From NCBI GenBank assembly GCA_025363115.1, contig JANYEN010000026.1, positions 1 to 35,337 of the forward strand: a DNA stretch of 35,337 nt. The letters run 5' to 3'. A program made the translations under genes and the position numbers. The notes under the pieces were generated by a model that saw nothing but the letters and a program-made list of their open reading frames with translations, ran no database searches and had not been told where the DNA came from. Position 1 is the stretch's first letter. Each line of letters begins with the position of its first letter. Below are positions 1 through 8,001 of the stretch, in pieces. The stretch is from Alphaproteobacteria bacterium. Its GTDB lineage: Bacteria > Pseudomonadota > Alphaproteobacteria > Rickettsiales > Deianiraeaceae.

Positions 1-2862
1 CAATTATTAACAGAAGGTAATGCCTATACTACAAGTTGGACATATGACAACAGCTGGACTTATGTAAACGATCCACCAAAGATAATATCGCAGGAAGTAA
101 CCACAAACCTGTTAACATCAGCTAACTCAAGAATAATAGCCAATAATAATTTAATAATACAAGGTAATGTACTAAACCAAACAGGCGACATACTTGCTGG
201 CAACAACATGACCATTATCGGTAATGTAACAAATAACATAACCCACTATACAACAAGAGCCTTAGCTACAAACTGGTATCACAGATATGAAGACTGGTGC
301 TTATTTGGATTCTGTCATGTTGCACATGATTACTGGACCACATATTCACCTCAAACTCTTTCAAGCACAACACCAAGCAGAATAGCTGCGGGTAGCACTC
401 TTACAATAATAGGTAATCAAATATCAAACGATAGTGGCAACGCTACATTCAACAGCAATACCCCATTAACACCAAATATAAGCTCTAACTCGAATAACAA
501 CTACGCTTCAACATTCAATAATGCAGCTAATTTGAACACCACACATCCAAATGCCCCTGTGCTAGATTTAACTGGACTTGTAGGTACGGGGATGTTTAAT
601 AACAATCAAAACCCTCCAGTGCTTACTACCACGAATCTTAGTGGTACTGTAATAGACTTTACCTATCAAACTGAAACTAATCCTATTTTTACAGACCCAA
701 ATACTTTTCTGTCATCTGAATATTTCCTCTCTAACACTCATTTAAACTACTCTCCCGGCAGACAAATAATACTCGTAGGAGACCCAACTTATGAAAGGCA
801 GCTAATACATGATGCTATTGCAAAAGCTGGTATGGCTCAATATCTAAGTAATTCAAGCGAAGATGATTTATATGAAAATGGTCTAACCTGGCTGCAAGCT
901 AATCAAACAAATCCAAATTATAGTTTTGGTAATGCACTTACTCCAGACCAAATTAACTCTCTAACTCAAGACATAATAATACCTGTTTATCAAACAATCA
1001 ATGGTCAGCAGGTGTTAGTTCCTCAGATCTACTTCTGCAACGATACTCTAGCAAAGAATAGTCAGCAAAATAGCACTGGTGGTCAAATCTATTCTACAAA
1101 CGGAGGAGTTACAATGATTGCCACTGGCTCGGATAGCCATATAGTTAATCAGGGATTAATCTCAGCAAACAATACTGTAAATATAATATCACAAGGAAGT
1201 TTTGTTAATGAGGGAGGTGCAATAAACTCTATCAACGGAGACATAGACATTAATGCTCAAAGCGTACTTATCACCAATTCATCTCAAACAAATACCGTAA
1301 CTGAAAAGGAAAATAATTTCTTTAGTTTGTTATTTGGTAGCAATGGATTTAATAATGTAGAAACAGTTACCAAGCAAGTAGGCACTTCAACCCAAATTCA
1401 GAATGTATCAAAACTAACAGCAGGTAATGGTAATATTGATATAACAAGTAGTAATAACCTTAATATTCAATCAGCCTACTTGCAAGCCTTAGATAAGGTT
1501 GATCTAACTTCAACAAATGGATCTGTTAACCTAACCCAAAATAGCTCAACAGAAAATGCAGACCATAGTAAAGATATAACAAATTATTCAAGCCAGACTG
1601 TTGCTAATGTTATAGAAACGGGAAGTACAGAATCCACTTCACTACTAATCCAAAAACAGCAAAACAACGAACAGTTAACTCAATTAAAAATCCAACAATC
1701 AGGTGGTAAGGATGTTCAAAGCCAAATTGATGATCTAAACAATTCCAATACCCAAATAGACCAACAGCTAAAAACCAATGCAAACCAAGGCTCTATAACT
1801 ATAAACTCAGCACAAGATGTAAACATATTGGCATCTCAAAACATAACCAATAACCATTCATCATATAATGAAACCAATATGATGTATCAGATACAAGATA
1901 ATCATGATTTGCAGGTTCAGACAACGGTATCACCATTATTAAGTAGTAACAATATAACTATCAATGCCGATAGCGGTAATGGCAACATAAACCTACTCTC
2001 TGCTATTATTACCGGCCAGGGCAACCTAGACCTAAATGGTAATGTTAATATGCAATCACTTCAAGACCTTTATTACCAATATGACTTTAGTCAGGCAACA
2101 TCTATGAATCTTGGAGCGTTACTTGGGATGCTCTTAGCGGCGGTAGTAATAGGGGCTGTAACTGGTGGTGCCGGTGCTTTAGCTTTAGGAGCTGCAGGAT
2201 TAGGTTCTTTAGCTACAATGGCAACTATGACTGCTGCTGAAGTTGCTATAGCGACTGCAACAGTTGGAGGTATTTCTGCAGGTGCAGCTGCTATTGGTGT
2301 AACAGCGGGAATGGGAATTAGTGCGGCAATGGACGCTAAGAACGGAGGAGCTGCGGCTACTGCTGAAATGCAAAGCGGACATATGGACAGTACTACAAAA
2401 CAGTATCAAACAAGCGTAGGAAATAGTTTATTATTTGGAGGCAATGTTAATACTGGTTCTAATGCCTCTATTGATACAGCTGCAACTATTCAATCAAATA
2501 ATCTTAATCAAGCGGGAAACAATAACGAATCCGCATTATTCAAAGAAACTCACGAAAAAATAAACCCGAATTGGAATAGCTTAATGACGGAAGCCGCAAT
2601 TACTGGAGTTATTAGTGGTTTGACGGTTGCTGGTGGTGATGCGTTTTTGGGTTGGGCTGGGAAACAATTGGATGGAGCGGTTGCAAAAACTATATATAAT
2701 GGAGATAAAGTTATTAAAGACTTTTTTAATAACAGAATATATCAGAACGTCTTCGGTACAACGTTTAAGCATCCGGTGTATCTGGGGGCGGAAACATTAA
2801 CAAGAACAGGATTGGAGGGGACTGCCTCTGGAATTGAACACTCACTTCATAATGATAATTAA
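1..2862 (+). CDS. FHA/CdiA-like filamentous exoprotein, 3' part (5' end outside window)
   Basis: The frame is open from base 1, so this is the C-terminal part (at least 953 codons) of a longer gene; the first in-window ATG at 208 is not a true start. Residues are rich in Asn, Thr, Ser and Gln, with repeated short beta-strand motifs such as NITIN, GNGNIN and GSVNLTQ. This is typical of the beta-helical shaft of two-partner-secretion exoproteins (FhaB, HxuA, CdiA). Near 2100-2360 comes a Gly/Ala-rich hydrophobic segment (GALLGMLLAAVVIGAVTGG), followed by the marker QSGHMDSTTKQY, comparable in position to the pretoxin region of CdiA. The last roughly 75 residues after 2640 are unique to this copy and are the candidate toxin tip. 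A lipoprotein gene follows after 12 nt. The family call is by composition and architecture; a specific toxin activity cannot be assigned. No TpsB transporter gene is in the window. Confidence 0.8.
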   Translation, partial: QLLTEGNAYTTSWTYDNSWTYVNDPPKIISQEVTTNLLTSANSRIIANNNLIIQGNVLNQTGDILAGNNMTIIGNVTNNITHYTTRALATNWYHRYEDWCLFGFCHVAHDYWTTYSPQTLSSTTPSRIAAGSTLTIIGNQISNDSGNATFNSNTPLTPNISSNSNNNYASTFNNAANLNTTHPNAPVLDLTGLVGTGMFNNNQNPPVLTTTNLSGTVIDFTYQTETNPIFTDPNTFLSSEYFLSNTHLNYSPGRQIILVGDPTYERQLIHDAIAKAGMAQYLSNSSEDDLYENGLTWLQANQTNPNYSFGNALTPDQINSLTQDIIIPVYQTINGQQVLVPQIYFCNDTLAKNSQQNSTGGQIYSTNGGVTMIATGSDSHIVNQGLISANNTVNIISQGSFVNEGGAINSINGDIDINAQSVLITNSSQTNTVTEKENNFFSLLFGSNGFNNVETVTKQVGTSTQIQNVSKLTAGNGNIDITSSNNLNIQSAYLQALDKVDLTSTNGSVNLTQNSSTENADHSKDITNYSSQTVANVIETGSTESTSLLIQKQQNNEQLTQLKIQQSGGKDVQSQIDDLNNSNTQIDQQLKTNANQGSITINSAQDVNILASQNITNNHSSYNETNMMYQIQDNHDLQVQTTVSPLLSSNNITINADSGNGNINLLSAIITGQGNLDLNGNVNMQSLQDLYYQYDFSQATSMNLGALLGMLLAAVVIGAVTGGAGALALGAAGLGSLATMATMTAAEVAIATATVGGISAGAAAIGVTAGMGISAAMDAKNGGAAATAEMQSGHMDSTTKQYQTSVGNSLLFGGNVNTGSNASIDTAATIQSNNLNQAGNNNESALFKETHEKINPNWNSLMTEAAITGVISGLTVAGGDAFLGWAGKQLDGAVAKTIYNGDKVIKDFFNNRIYQNVFGTTFKHPVYLGAETLTRTGLEGTASGIEHSLHNDN
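1561..2640 (+). repeat. Cassette module copy 1 (in the long exoprotein)
   Basis: This is the reference copy of a module that recurs three more times downstream. It runs from DHSKDITNYSSQ through NNEQLTQLKIQQSGGKDVQ, DNHDLQ, the hydrophobic Gly/Ala segment and SGHMDSTTKQY to the NPNWNSLM...VAGGD boundary. After that boundary the sequence is copy-specific. Confidence 0.85.
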
Positions 2863-2874
2863 TCTTTTTTATAT

Positions 2875-3384
2875 ATGCTAAAATTTATCGCAATTTCAAT
2901 ATTGTATTTTTTAATAAATGGCTGTCAGATGCAGATTTTATCTGACGAAGATAGATTATACTTTGAAAAAATAAACTGTAAATCAACAACTATTTGGACT
3001 AACTGGCAAAATACAGGAAGAGAAGGGTGTATTAGAGGTTTAAACACTGATTACAAATGGAGTTTTTATACTAAACAACAATGCCAACAAATTCTCGCGG
3101 AATGGAAAACCGCCTGGACCAGACTAGACAGGAAAGTAATAGAACCAGAAAACGTATATCCTGCATGGATGACACAGGAAAATGAAAAATTGAAAACAAT
3201 ATCCAAATCAAAAGCAGAAAACAAACCTCTACCAGAAAACTTTAAAACAACTGAAGAGATATTCAGAGAGTATCCAAACCCCTGCCAAGATAGTAGTACG
3301 TTTGGTAAAGAAGTAAGGGAATATGAGAAAATAGAGAAAGAGAAAGAAAAGTTAAAACAACAACGAAATGCAACCAAAAACTAA
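2875..3384 (+). CDS. Small lipoprotein, candidate immunity partner of cassette 1
   Basis: A 169-residue protein. Its N-terminus (MLKFIAISILYFLINGCQMQ) is a lipoprotein signal peptide with a lipobox ending at Cys17, so the mature protein should be membrane-anchored in the periplasm or outer membrane. The mature part is rich in Lys, Glu and Trp, contains several Cys residues (CKSTT, GCIRG, QQCQQ, NPCQD), and ends in a charged, probably coiled-coil tail (EKIEKEKEKLKQQ). It starts 12 nt after the exoprotein stop and overlaps the beginning of the next cassette. No family is recognised. Each toxin-like cassette here is followed by a different small lipoprotein at 11-16 nt, which suggests immunity proteins; this is inference. 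Confidence 0.7.
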   Translation: MLKFIAISILYFLINGCQMQILSDEDRLYFEKINCKSTTIWTNWQNTGREGCIRGLNTDYKWSFYTKQQCQQILAEWKTAWTRLDRKVIEPENVYPAWMTQENEKLKTISKSKAENKPLPENFKTTEEIFREYPNPCQDSSTFGKEVREYEKIEKEKEKLKQQRNATKN

Positions 3385-4819
3385 ACAAATCGTTGTAATA
3401 TTTTTCGTTCAGCGACAACACAACAACGAACAATTAGCTCAGTTAAAAATCCAGCAATCAGGTGGTAAGGATGTACAAGATCAAATTGATACTCTAAACC
3501 AATCAAACCAAACAATATCACAACAGCTTCAACAAAACGCCAATCAAGGCTCTATAACAATAAACTCAGCACACGACGTAAACATCCTAGCCTCTCAAAA
3601 TACAACCAACAATTATGAATCATACCAAGCAATGAACATGATGTATTCTATACAGGATAATCATGATCTGCAAATAGCTACAACAGTATCACCACTATTA
3701 TCATCTAATAACATTACAATTAATGCCGATGGAGGTAATGGTAATATAAACTTACTCTCAGCTATATTAACAGGTCAAGGCAACTTAGACCTAAACGGCA
3801 ATGTAAGCATACAATCACTGCAAGATATTTACTACCAATACGACTTCAGCCAAGCAACATCTATGAACCTTGGGGCATTGCTTGGAATGTTACTTGCTGC
3901 TGTAGTAATTGGGGCTGTAACTGGAGGAGTAGGAACTGGAATACTTGGTAGCGTGGGAATGTCAGCAGCTGTTGCACAAGTTGGAATGATGGCAGCTATT
4001 ATGGCTGCAGCTGGAACTTCAGCTCTGGGAGCATTAGCAGGTGTTGGTATTCAAATGGGGATAACTGCGGCTATAGATAGCAAAAATGGAGGAGCTGCGG
4101 CTACACAAGCTATGCAATCAGGGCATATGGATTCTACTACAAAGCAGTATCAGGCAATGGTTGGTAGTTCATTGCTCTTTGGTGGTGGTGTTAATACAAG
4201 TTCTTCAAATAACTCAATAGACTCTGCAACTTATATATCTTCATCCAATTTAAATCAAACTGCGGATAATCAGGAATCCGCTTTGTTTAAAGAAGAGCAT
4301 AAAACTATTGGACCAGATTGGAATCAGTTGATGACTGATGCTGCAATAAATGGAGTGGTAGCAGGAACTACTGTGGTTGCTAGTGATTTTTTAACTTGGT
4401 ATACTAAGTTTAAGCCTACGTGGGCAGTGGCTGAGGGTGATGCTGTAAATAAACCATCGGCAGAATTAATATCAGACAATCCAGGTAAATGGGCAAATCC
4501 AAATGTTATAAACCCTCATGTGCCTAATGTGGGATTAGGAAATTATGTAAATAATTTAGCGCAAGTTGGTAATACAATTAAAGCCGCAGAAACCATTGCA
4601 CATGAGGGTTCTTGGCTTTTAAAAGGACTTGCAAAAGGAATCCCAGGCTTTAACTATATGTCCGTATTCCATGACTTATGGGCAGGTTTTGCTGGCATGG
4701 GAAATGCTTTAACCGTTCTAAGTATAGCCCCTGCAATACCAATAACATATTTAGCTCTTGGTGGTTATATATTTAGTGGCATTGGTACTGGTGTTGTTAA
4801 TGGAGAAAATAGTAATTAA
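3368..4819 (+). CDS. Orphan CdiA-CT-like cassette 2 (5'-truncated exoprotein module)
   Basis: An uninterrupted 483-codon frame. From residue 15 (QRQHNNEQLAQLKIQQSGG) it is homologous to the C-terminal part of the large exoprotein: shaft repeats, hydrophobic Gly/Ala segment, then QSGHMDSTTKQY. It has no signal peptide and no TPS domain. The first 14 residues are unrelated and overlap the preceding lipoprotein gene by 17 nt, so expression from 3368 is doubtful. After about 4389 the C-terminus is different from cassette 1 but related to cassette 3. Both have an HEGSW motif, a G.N.MS.FHD.W motif and a final hydrophobic ALGG.IFSGIGTGV tail. Without an export signal it is best read as a silent donor cassette that could replace the tip of the full gene by recombination, as known for orphan cdiA-CT modules. 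That role is inferred. Confidence 0.75.
   Translation: MQPKTKQIVVIFFVQRQHNNEQLAQLKIQQSGGKDVQDQIDTLNQSNQTISQQLQQNANQGSITINSAHDVNILASQNTTNNYESYQAMNMMYSIQDNHDLQIATTVSPLLSSNNITINADGGNGNINLLSAILTGQGNLDLNGNVSIQSLQDIYYQYDFSQATSMNLGALLGMLLAAVVIGAVTGGVGTGILGSVGMSAAVAQVGMMAAIMAAAGTSALGALAGVGIQMGITAAIDSKNGGAAATQAMQSGHMDSTTKQYQAMVGSSLLFGGGVNTSSSNNSIDSATYISSSNLNQTADNQESALFKEEHKTIGPDWNQLMTDAAINGVVAGTTVVASDFLTWYTKFKPTWAVAEGDAVNKPSAELISDNPGKWANPNVINPHVPNVGLGNYVNNLAQVGNTIKAAETIAHEGSWLLKGLAKGIPGFNYMSVFHDLWAGFAGMGNALTVLSIAPAIPITYLALGGYIFSGIGTGVVNGENSN
3410..4389 (+). repeat. Cassette module copy 2
   Basis: Homologous to copy 1, starting part-way in at the NNEQLAQLKIQQSGG segment. It includes tracts identical at DNA level to copy 3 (3638-3687 and 3854-3924), and a tract nearly identical to copy 4 from 3959 on. 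Confidence 0.85.
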
Positions 4820-4830
4820 ATTATAGGCTT

Positions 4831-5229
4831 ATGATGAAAATTTTAAAAATTACACTTCAACTCTCTCTCTTTCTCTCTCTTGGAGGATGTTATGCTACAT
4901 CACATGCATATTTATACAAGAAAATGATGCTTGACGGAACTGTTGAAAAATATGATAAAGCTAGAAATCCATTAATAGATAAAAAAGAAAGAGTATCAAA
5001 AGAATATTGTATACATATGCTCGCATTGTTAATACCGCTAAATTTTTGGGATTTAAGATTTACCGATATGCAGGAGTTTAAAACATTAATGAACGATTTA
5101 CAAAAAGAAGGTATAAACGGAATTGGTATGGAAGATGTAAAATTTGATGTAAAAGCTGTGACCTTTATCCCGTTATACGGCTATGGCTGTACTACAATAT
5201 CAGGCATACTAATTCCATCATCAACATGA
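4831..5229 (+). CDS. Small lipoprotein, candidate immunity partner of cassette 2
   Basis: A 132-residue protein starting with a signal peptide and lipobox (FLSLGGC, Cys20), so probably an envelope lipoprotein. The mature part has a segment FWDLRFTDMQEFKTLMNDLQ and a C-terminal YGYGCTTISGILIP. This is faintly reminiscent of small TRL-like lipoproteins, but the resemblance is too weak to name a family. It begins 11 nt after the cassette 2 stop and shares no visible similarity with the lipoproteins at 2875 and 6879. That is the expected pattern if each is specific for its own toxin tip. ATG ATG at the start leaves one codon of ambiguity. Confidence 0.7.
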   Translation: MMKILKITLQLSLFLSLGGCYATSHAYLYKKMMLDGTVEKYDKARNPLIDKKERVSKEYCIHMLALLIPLNFWDLRFTDMQEFKTLMNDLQKEGINGIGMEDVKFDVKAVTFIPLYGYGCTTISGILIPSST

Positions 5230-5250
5230 TTAGATTTCAAAATATCTAAT
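5229..5250. other. Small inverted repeat between lipoprotein gene and cassette 3
   Basis: Seven-base arms ATTAGAT / ATCTAAT separated by 8 nt, beginning at the last base of the lipoprotein gene's stop codon. No T tract follows on the plus strand, so a terminator call is not supported. It lies at the boundary between two cassette units. Confidence 0.35.
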
Positions 5251-5257
5251 ATAAAAT

Positions 5258-6862
5258 ATGCAAACTATAGCTTTACGAATTTTCCCTCCAACACTTTACT
5301 ACATCCTTCTTCTTACACAAACAACAGCATTCTACATCAAGAATACTACAAATCACAGCTTCTTAGCAGACCACAGCAAAAATATAACAAACTACTCAAG
5401 CCAGACCGTTGCTAATGTTATTGAAACAGGAAGTGCAGAATCTACCGCTTTGCTTGTTCAAAGACAAAAGAATAACGAACAACTAGCCCAACTTAAAATC
5501 CAGCAATCAGGTGGTGAGGATGTACAAAGCCAAATTGATGATTTAACTCAAGCAAATACCCAAATAGACCAGCAGCTAAAAACTAACGCCAACCAAGGCT
5601 CAATAACCATCAACGCAGCAAATGAAGTAAACATTTTAGCCTCTCAAAATATTACCAATAACCACTCCGCATACAACGAAACAAATATGATGTATTCTAT
5701 ACAGGATAATCATGATCTGCAAATAGCTACAACAGTTTCTCCTTTGCTATCATCAAATAATATAACCATTAGCGCTGATAATAATATTAACTTGCTATCT
5801 AGTATTTTAGTTGGTCAGGGTAATTTAAACCTAACTTCAACCAATGGCAATGTAAACATGCAATCACTTCAAGATTTATATTATCAGTATGATTTTAGTC
5901 AGGCAACATCTATGAACCTTGGGGCATTGCTTGGAATGTTACTTGCTGCTGTAGTAATTGGGGCTGTAACTGGTGGTGCTGGAGCGTTAGCTTTAGGGGC
6001 AATAGGTGCTGCAACAGTAAGCGTTGGAACTGCAGTAGTAGTAGCTGCTATTGCATCTGCTGTTGGTGTTGCTTTGCAATTAGGAATAACAGCTGCTATA
6101 GACGCTAAAAACGGAGGTGCAGCAGCTACGGCAGCTATGCAGTCAGGACATATGGACTCTACTACAAAGCAGTACAGCTCAAACGTTGGTAGTTCATTAC
6201 TCTTTGGTGGCAATGTTAATACTTCATCAGGTAATACTTCTATTGATACGGCAACCAGTATTCAATCGGCAAATACAAATCAAATAGCTCAAACTAATGA
6301 ATCAGCATCTTTTAAAGAAGAGCATAAAACTATAGGCCCAGACTGGAATCAGCTTATGATGGATGCTGCTATTAATGGTGTTGTGGCTGGAACTACTGTG
6401 GTTGCTGGTGATTTTTTAACTTGGTATACCAGCTTTAAGCCTACTTGGGCAATGGGGGATGATTTTGCTACTTGGAAGCCAACGAATGAACTTGCCGCAA
6501 CTGATGAATTTAAGGCTGCCTTTCCTGATTATAAAGGAGTAATTGACCCTAAGGTGAATAACATAGGAATGGCGAACGAAGCTAAAATTACAGAGTTATC
6601 TAAAGTGGGCAAGCCAGTCTCACCTACAGAAGTATCATCATGGATGCACGAAGGTAGCTGGTTTAGTAGTGGAGTAAATAAAATTCCCGGCATGAATTCA
6701 ATGTCACTATTTCATGATACATGGGCTACTACATGGAATATGAATCCACTCTGGACAATAGCAACAATTGCTCCGTCCGTTCCTATTGAGTATTCAGCAC
6801 TAGGTGGTCATATATTCAGTGGCATTGGTACTGGTGTTGATAATGGGGCTAATAATAAATAA
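5258..6862 (+). CDS. Orphan CdiA-CT-like cassette 3 (5'-truncated exoprotein module)
   Basis: A 534-codon open frame. From residue 38 (DHSKNITNYSSQTVANVIE) it parallels the large exoprotein, so this copy keeps slightly more 5' module than cassette 2. The first 37 residues are unrelated in this frame; reading the next frame over gives Asn/Ser-rich codons, suggesting a fusion or frameshift at about 5368 rather than a native N-terminus. The C-terminal 140 residues resemble those of cassette 2 (HEGSW, G.NSMSLFHDTW, ALGGHIFSGIGTG) but diverge strongly in the middle. No signal peptide or TPS domain is present. It is likely a silent recombination donor; direct expression cannot be excluded. Confidence 0.75.
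   Translation: MQTIALRIFPPTLYYILLLTQTTAFYIKNTTNHSFLADHSKNITNYSSQTVANVIETGSAESTALLVQRQKNNEQLAQLKIQQSGGEDVQSQIDDLTQANTQIDQQLKTNANQGSITINAANEVNILASQNITNNHSAYNETNMMYSIQDNHDLQIATTVSPLLSSNNITISADNNINLLSSILVGQGNLNLTSTNGNVNMQSLQDLYYQYDFSQATSMNLGALLGMLLAAVVIGAVTGGAGALALGAIGAATVSVGTAVVVAAIASAVGVALQLGITAAIDAKNGGAAATAAMQSGHMDSTTKQYSSNVGSSLLFGGNVNTSSGNTSIDTATSIQSANTNQIAQTNESASFKEEHKTIGPDWNQLMMDAAINGVVAGTTVVAGDFLTWYTSFKPTWAMGDDFATWKPTNELAATDEFKAAFPDYKGVIDPKVNNIGMANEAKITELSKVGKPVSPTEVSSWMHEGSWFSSGVNKIPGMNSMSLFHDTWATTWNMNPLWTIATIAPSVPIEYSALGGHIFSGIGTGVDNGANNK
5369..6414 (+). repeat. Cassette module copy 3
   Basis: Homologous to 1561-2640. It includes exact DNA tracts shared with copy 2 at 5687-5736 and 5903-5973, although flanking parts are visibly diverged, giving a mosaic pattern. 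Confidence 0.85.
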
Positions 6863-6878
6863 TTTATTTTATATTTGT

Positions 6879-7373
6879 ATGAAAAACCTAATAACTAAAA
6901 GCTTGTTAGTCTTATCTTCTATCAGTCTCCTATCTTCCTGCTGTAATATTGCAGCAAAAGGGTCTTTAAAGGATAAGAGTATAATCACAAAAAACTTTGG
7001 CAATGCTCCTTCTTGGTATCAGATGCCAACTAAAAAGGGAAAATTAGTAATTGAACAGGATATTGGAAAATGTGGAGCTGGTATCAGTTTTTTACTTATC
7101 TTTCCTATGCAAATTTCAAAAAATACCTGCGAAGATAATTTTAGAGTTAAGGTAGACCTAGAAAAAATTGGCATTAATTATAAAAACATACTAATAAAAT
7201 ATAATAACAAAATATATAATTCCGTTGAAGAAGATGGTGCGGGTAACTCAGTATTCAAAGGAATAAACACCGACGAACTAAAACAATCAAAAGACGCTGT
7301 AATAATTATAAAAGATGGAGACGAAGTAATTGCGGAATTACCATTTGAATGGGGAGTGAGTGTTTATATATAA
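6879..7373 (+). CDS. Small lipoprotein, candidate immunity partner of cassette 3
   Basis: The start was set at ATG 6879 because MKNLITKSLLVLSSISLLSSC is a clean lipoprotein signal peptide with lipobox. The frame is open further upstream to 6804 but that part lies inside cassette 3. The mature protein is about 144 residues and looks soluble and beta-rich (for example KDAVIIIKDGDEVIAELPF near the end). No family is recognised. It begins 16 nt after the cassette 3 stop, in the same relative position as the lipoprotein genes after cassettes 1 and 2, and is unlike either in sequence. Confidence 0.7.
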   Translation: MKNLITKSLLVLSSISLLSSCCNIAAKGSLKDKSIITKNFGNAPSWYQMPTKKGKLVIEQDIGKCGAGISFLLIFPMQISKNTCEDNFRVKVDLEKIGINYKNILIKYNNKIYNSVEEDGAGNSVFKGINTDELKQSKDAVIIIKDGDEVIAELPFEWGVSVYI

Positions 7374-7414
7374 AAGAAATGTCTTGTTTATCAACTAATT
7401 TCAGCAGAATAGAA

Positions 7415-7636
7415 ATGTCAGCAGCTGTTGCACAAGTTGGCATAATGGCAGCTATTATGGCTGCAGCTGGAACTTCAGCTCTGGGAGCATTAGCAGGTGT
7501 TGGTATTCAAATGGGGATAACTGCTGCAATAGATAGCAAAAATGGAGGGGCAGCTGCTACACAAGCTATGCAATCAGGACATATGGACTCTACTACTAAA
7601 CAATATCAAGCTTTAGTTGGCAATAGCTTGTTATTT
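7415..7636 (+). pseudogene. Fragment of cassette module (copy 4)
   Basis: About 74 codons starting MSAAVAQVGIMAAIMAAAG and ending at QYQALVGNSLLF. They match cassette 2 (3959-4180) almost base for base. Both ends are cut: upstream lies only the end of the lipoprotein gene and about 40 nt, and downstream the frame runs 4 codons into the 3' end of a minus-strand phage-like gene. No toxin tip or lipoprotein follows. This is a non-functional remnant of a deletion or insertion event. Confidence 0.8.
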
Positions 7637-8001
7637 ATTTCTTCAATATAGCTAAACTTAAACACATTATCATCAGTCATTCCCTCACCCCAAGTAAACC
7701 TATAATCAGACTCCTTAACCTCTCTACATAATATTTTTCTTATTCTCCTTGACTGCGTCATCAATGCTCTTGTGTATAGCATATCACTTGCATAAAGCCC
7801 ATGTTTATAATTAGCTCTGTTTCTTCTTTGTTTACCTTCTTTAGTTTTAGCTCCGGTTGATTTACCGCCATGTAGCCTACACCTGCCATTTTTCATAGCT
7901 TTTGCTTTGCAAGAGTTACCTTGTCTATTTTTAGCACCACAAAGCTTGCATGTTGTTAAGTCAAAAGGCTTATTTCCGTTTTTTAGTAGGTACTGTCTCA
8001 T
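7606..8001 (-). CDS. HGGxSTG-domain phage-associated protein, C-terminus altered
   Basis: 131 residues. An N-terminal Cys-rich segment (CKLCGAKNRQGNSCKAKAMKNGRCRLHGG) continues into KSTGAKTKEGKQRRNRANYKHG. This is the signature of HGGxSTG proteins common in prophages and near terminase genes. The start at 8001 is supported by a GAGG sequence 3-5 nt upstream of ATG. The gene overlaps the upstream minus-strand gene by 32 nt. Its last 9 or so codons (NNKLLPTKA) are the antisense of the cassette fragment at 7606-7636, so the original C-terminus was lost at the junction. Its exact role in phage biology is not established. Confidence 0.7.
   Translation of the reverse strand: MRQYLLKNGNKPFDLTTCKLCGAKNRQGNSCKAKAMKNGRCRLHGGKSTGAKTKEGKQRRNRANYKHGLYASDMLYTRALMTQSRRIRKILCREVKESDYRFTWGEGMTDDNVFKFSYIEEINNKLLPTKA

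Noticed and set aside
2209-2772. Minus-strand open frames opposite the Gly/Ala-rich part of the exoprotein (also 5899-6213)
   Set aside because: They are Ser/Ala/Pro low-complexity translations of the complement of a strongly biased gene, with no recognisable protein.
3066-3377. Minus-strand frame opposite the first lipoprotein gene
   Set aside because: Phe/Ser-rich complement of a Lys/Glu-rich coding tail; the plus-strand lipoprotein with its signal peptide explains the region.
5258-5368. Hydrophobic first 37 codons of cassette 3 as a signal peptide
   Set aside because: There is no clear n-region or cleavage site. The alternative frame looks more like native Asn/Ser-rich coding sequence, so a junction artefact of recombination is more likely than an export signal.
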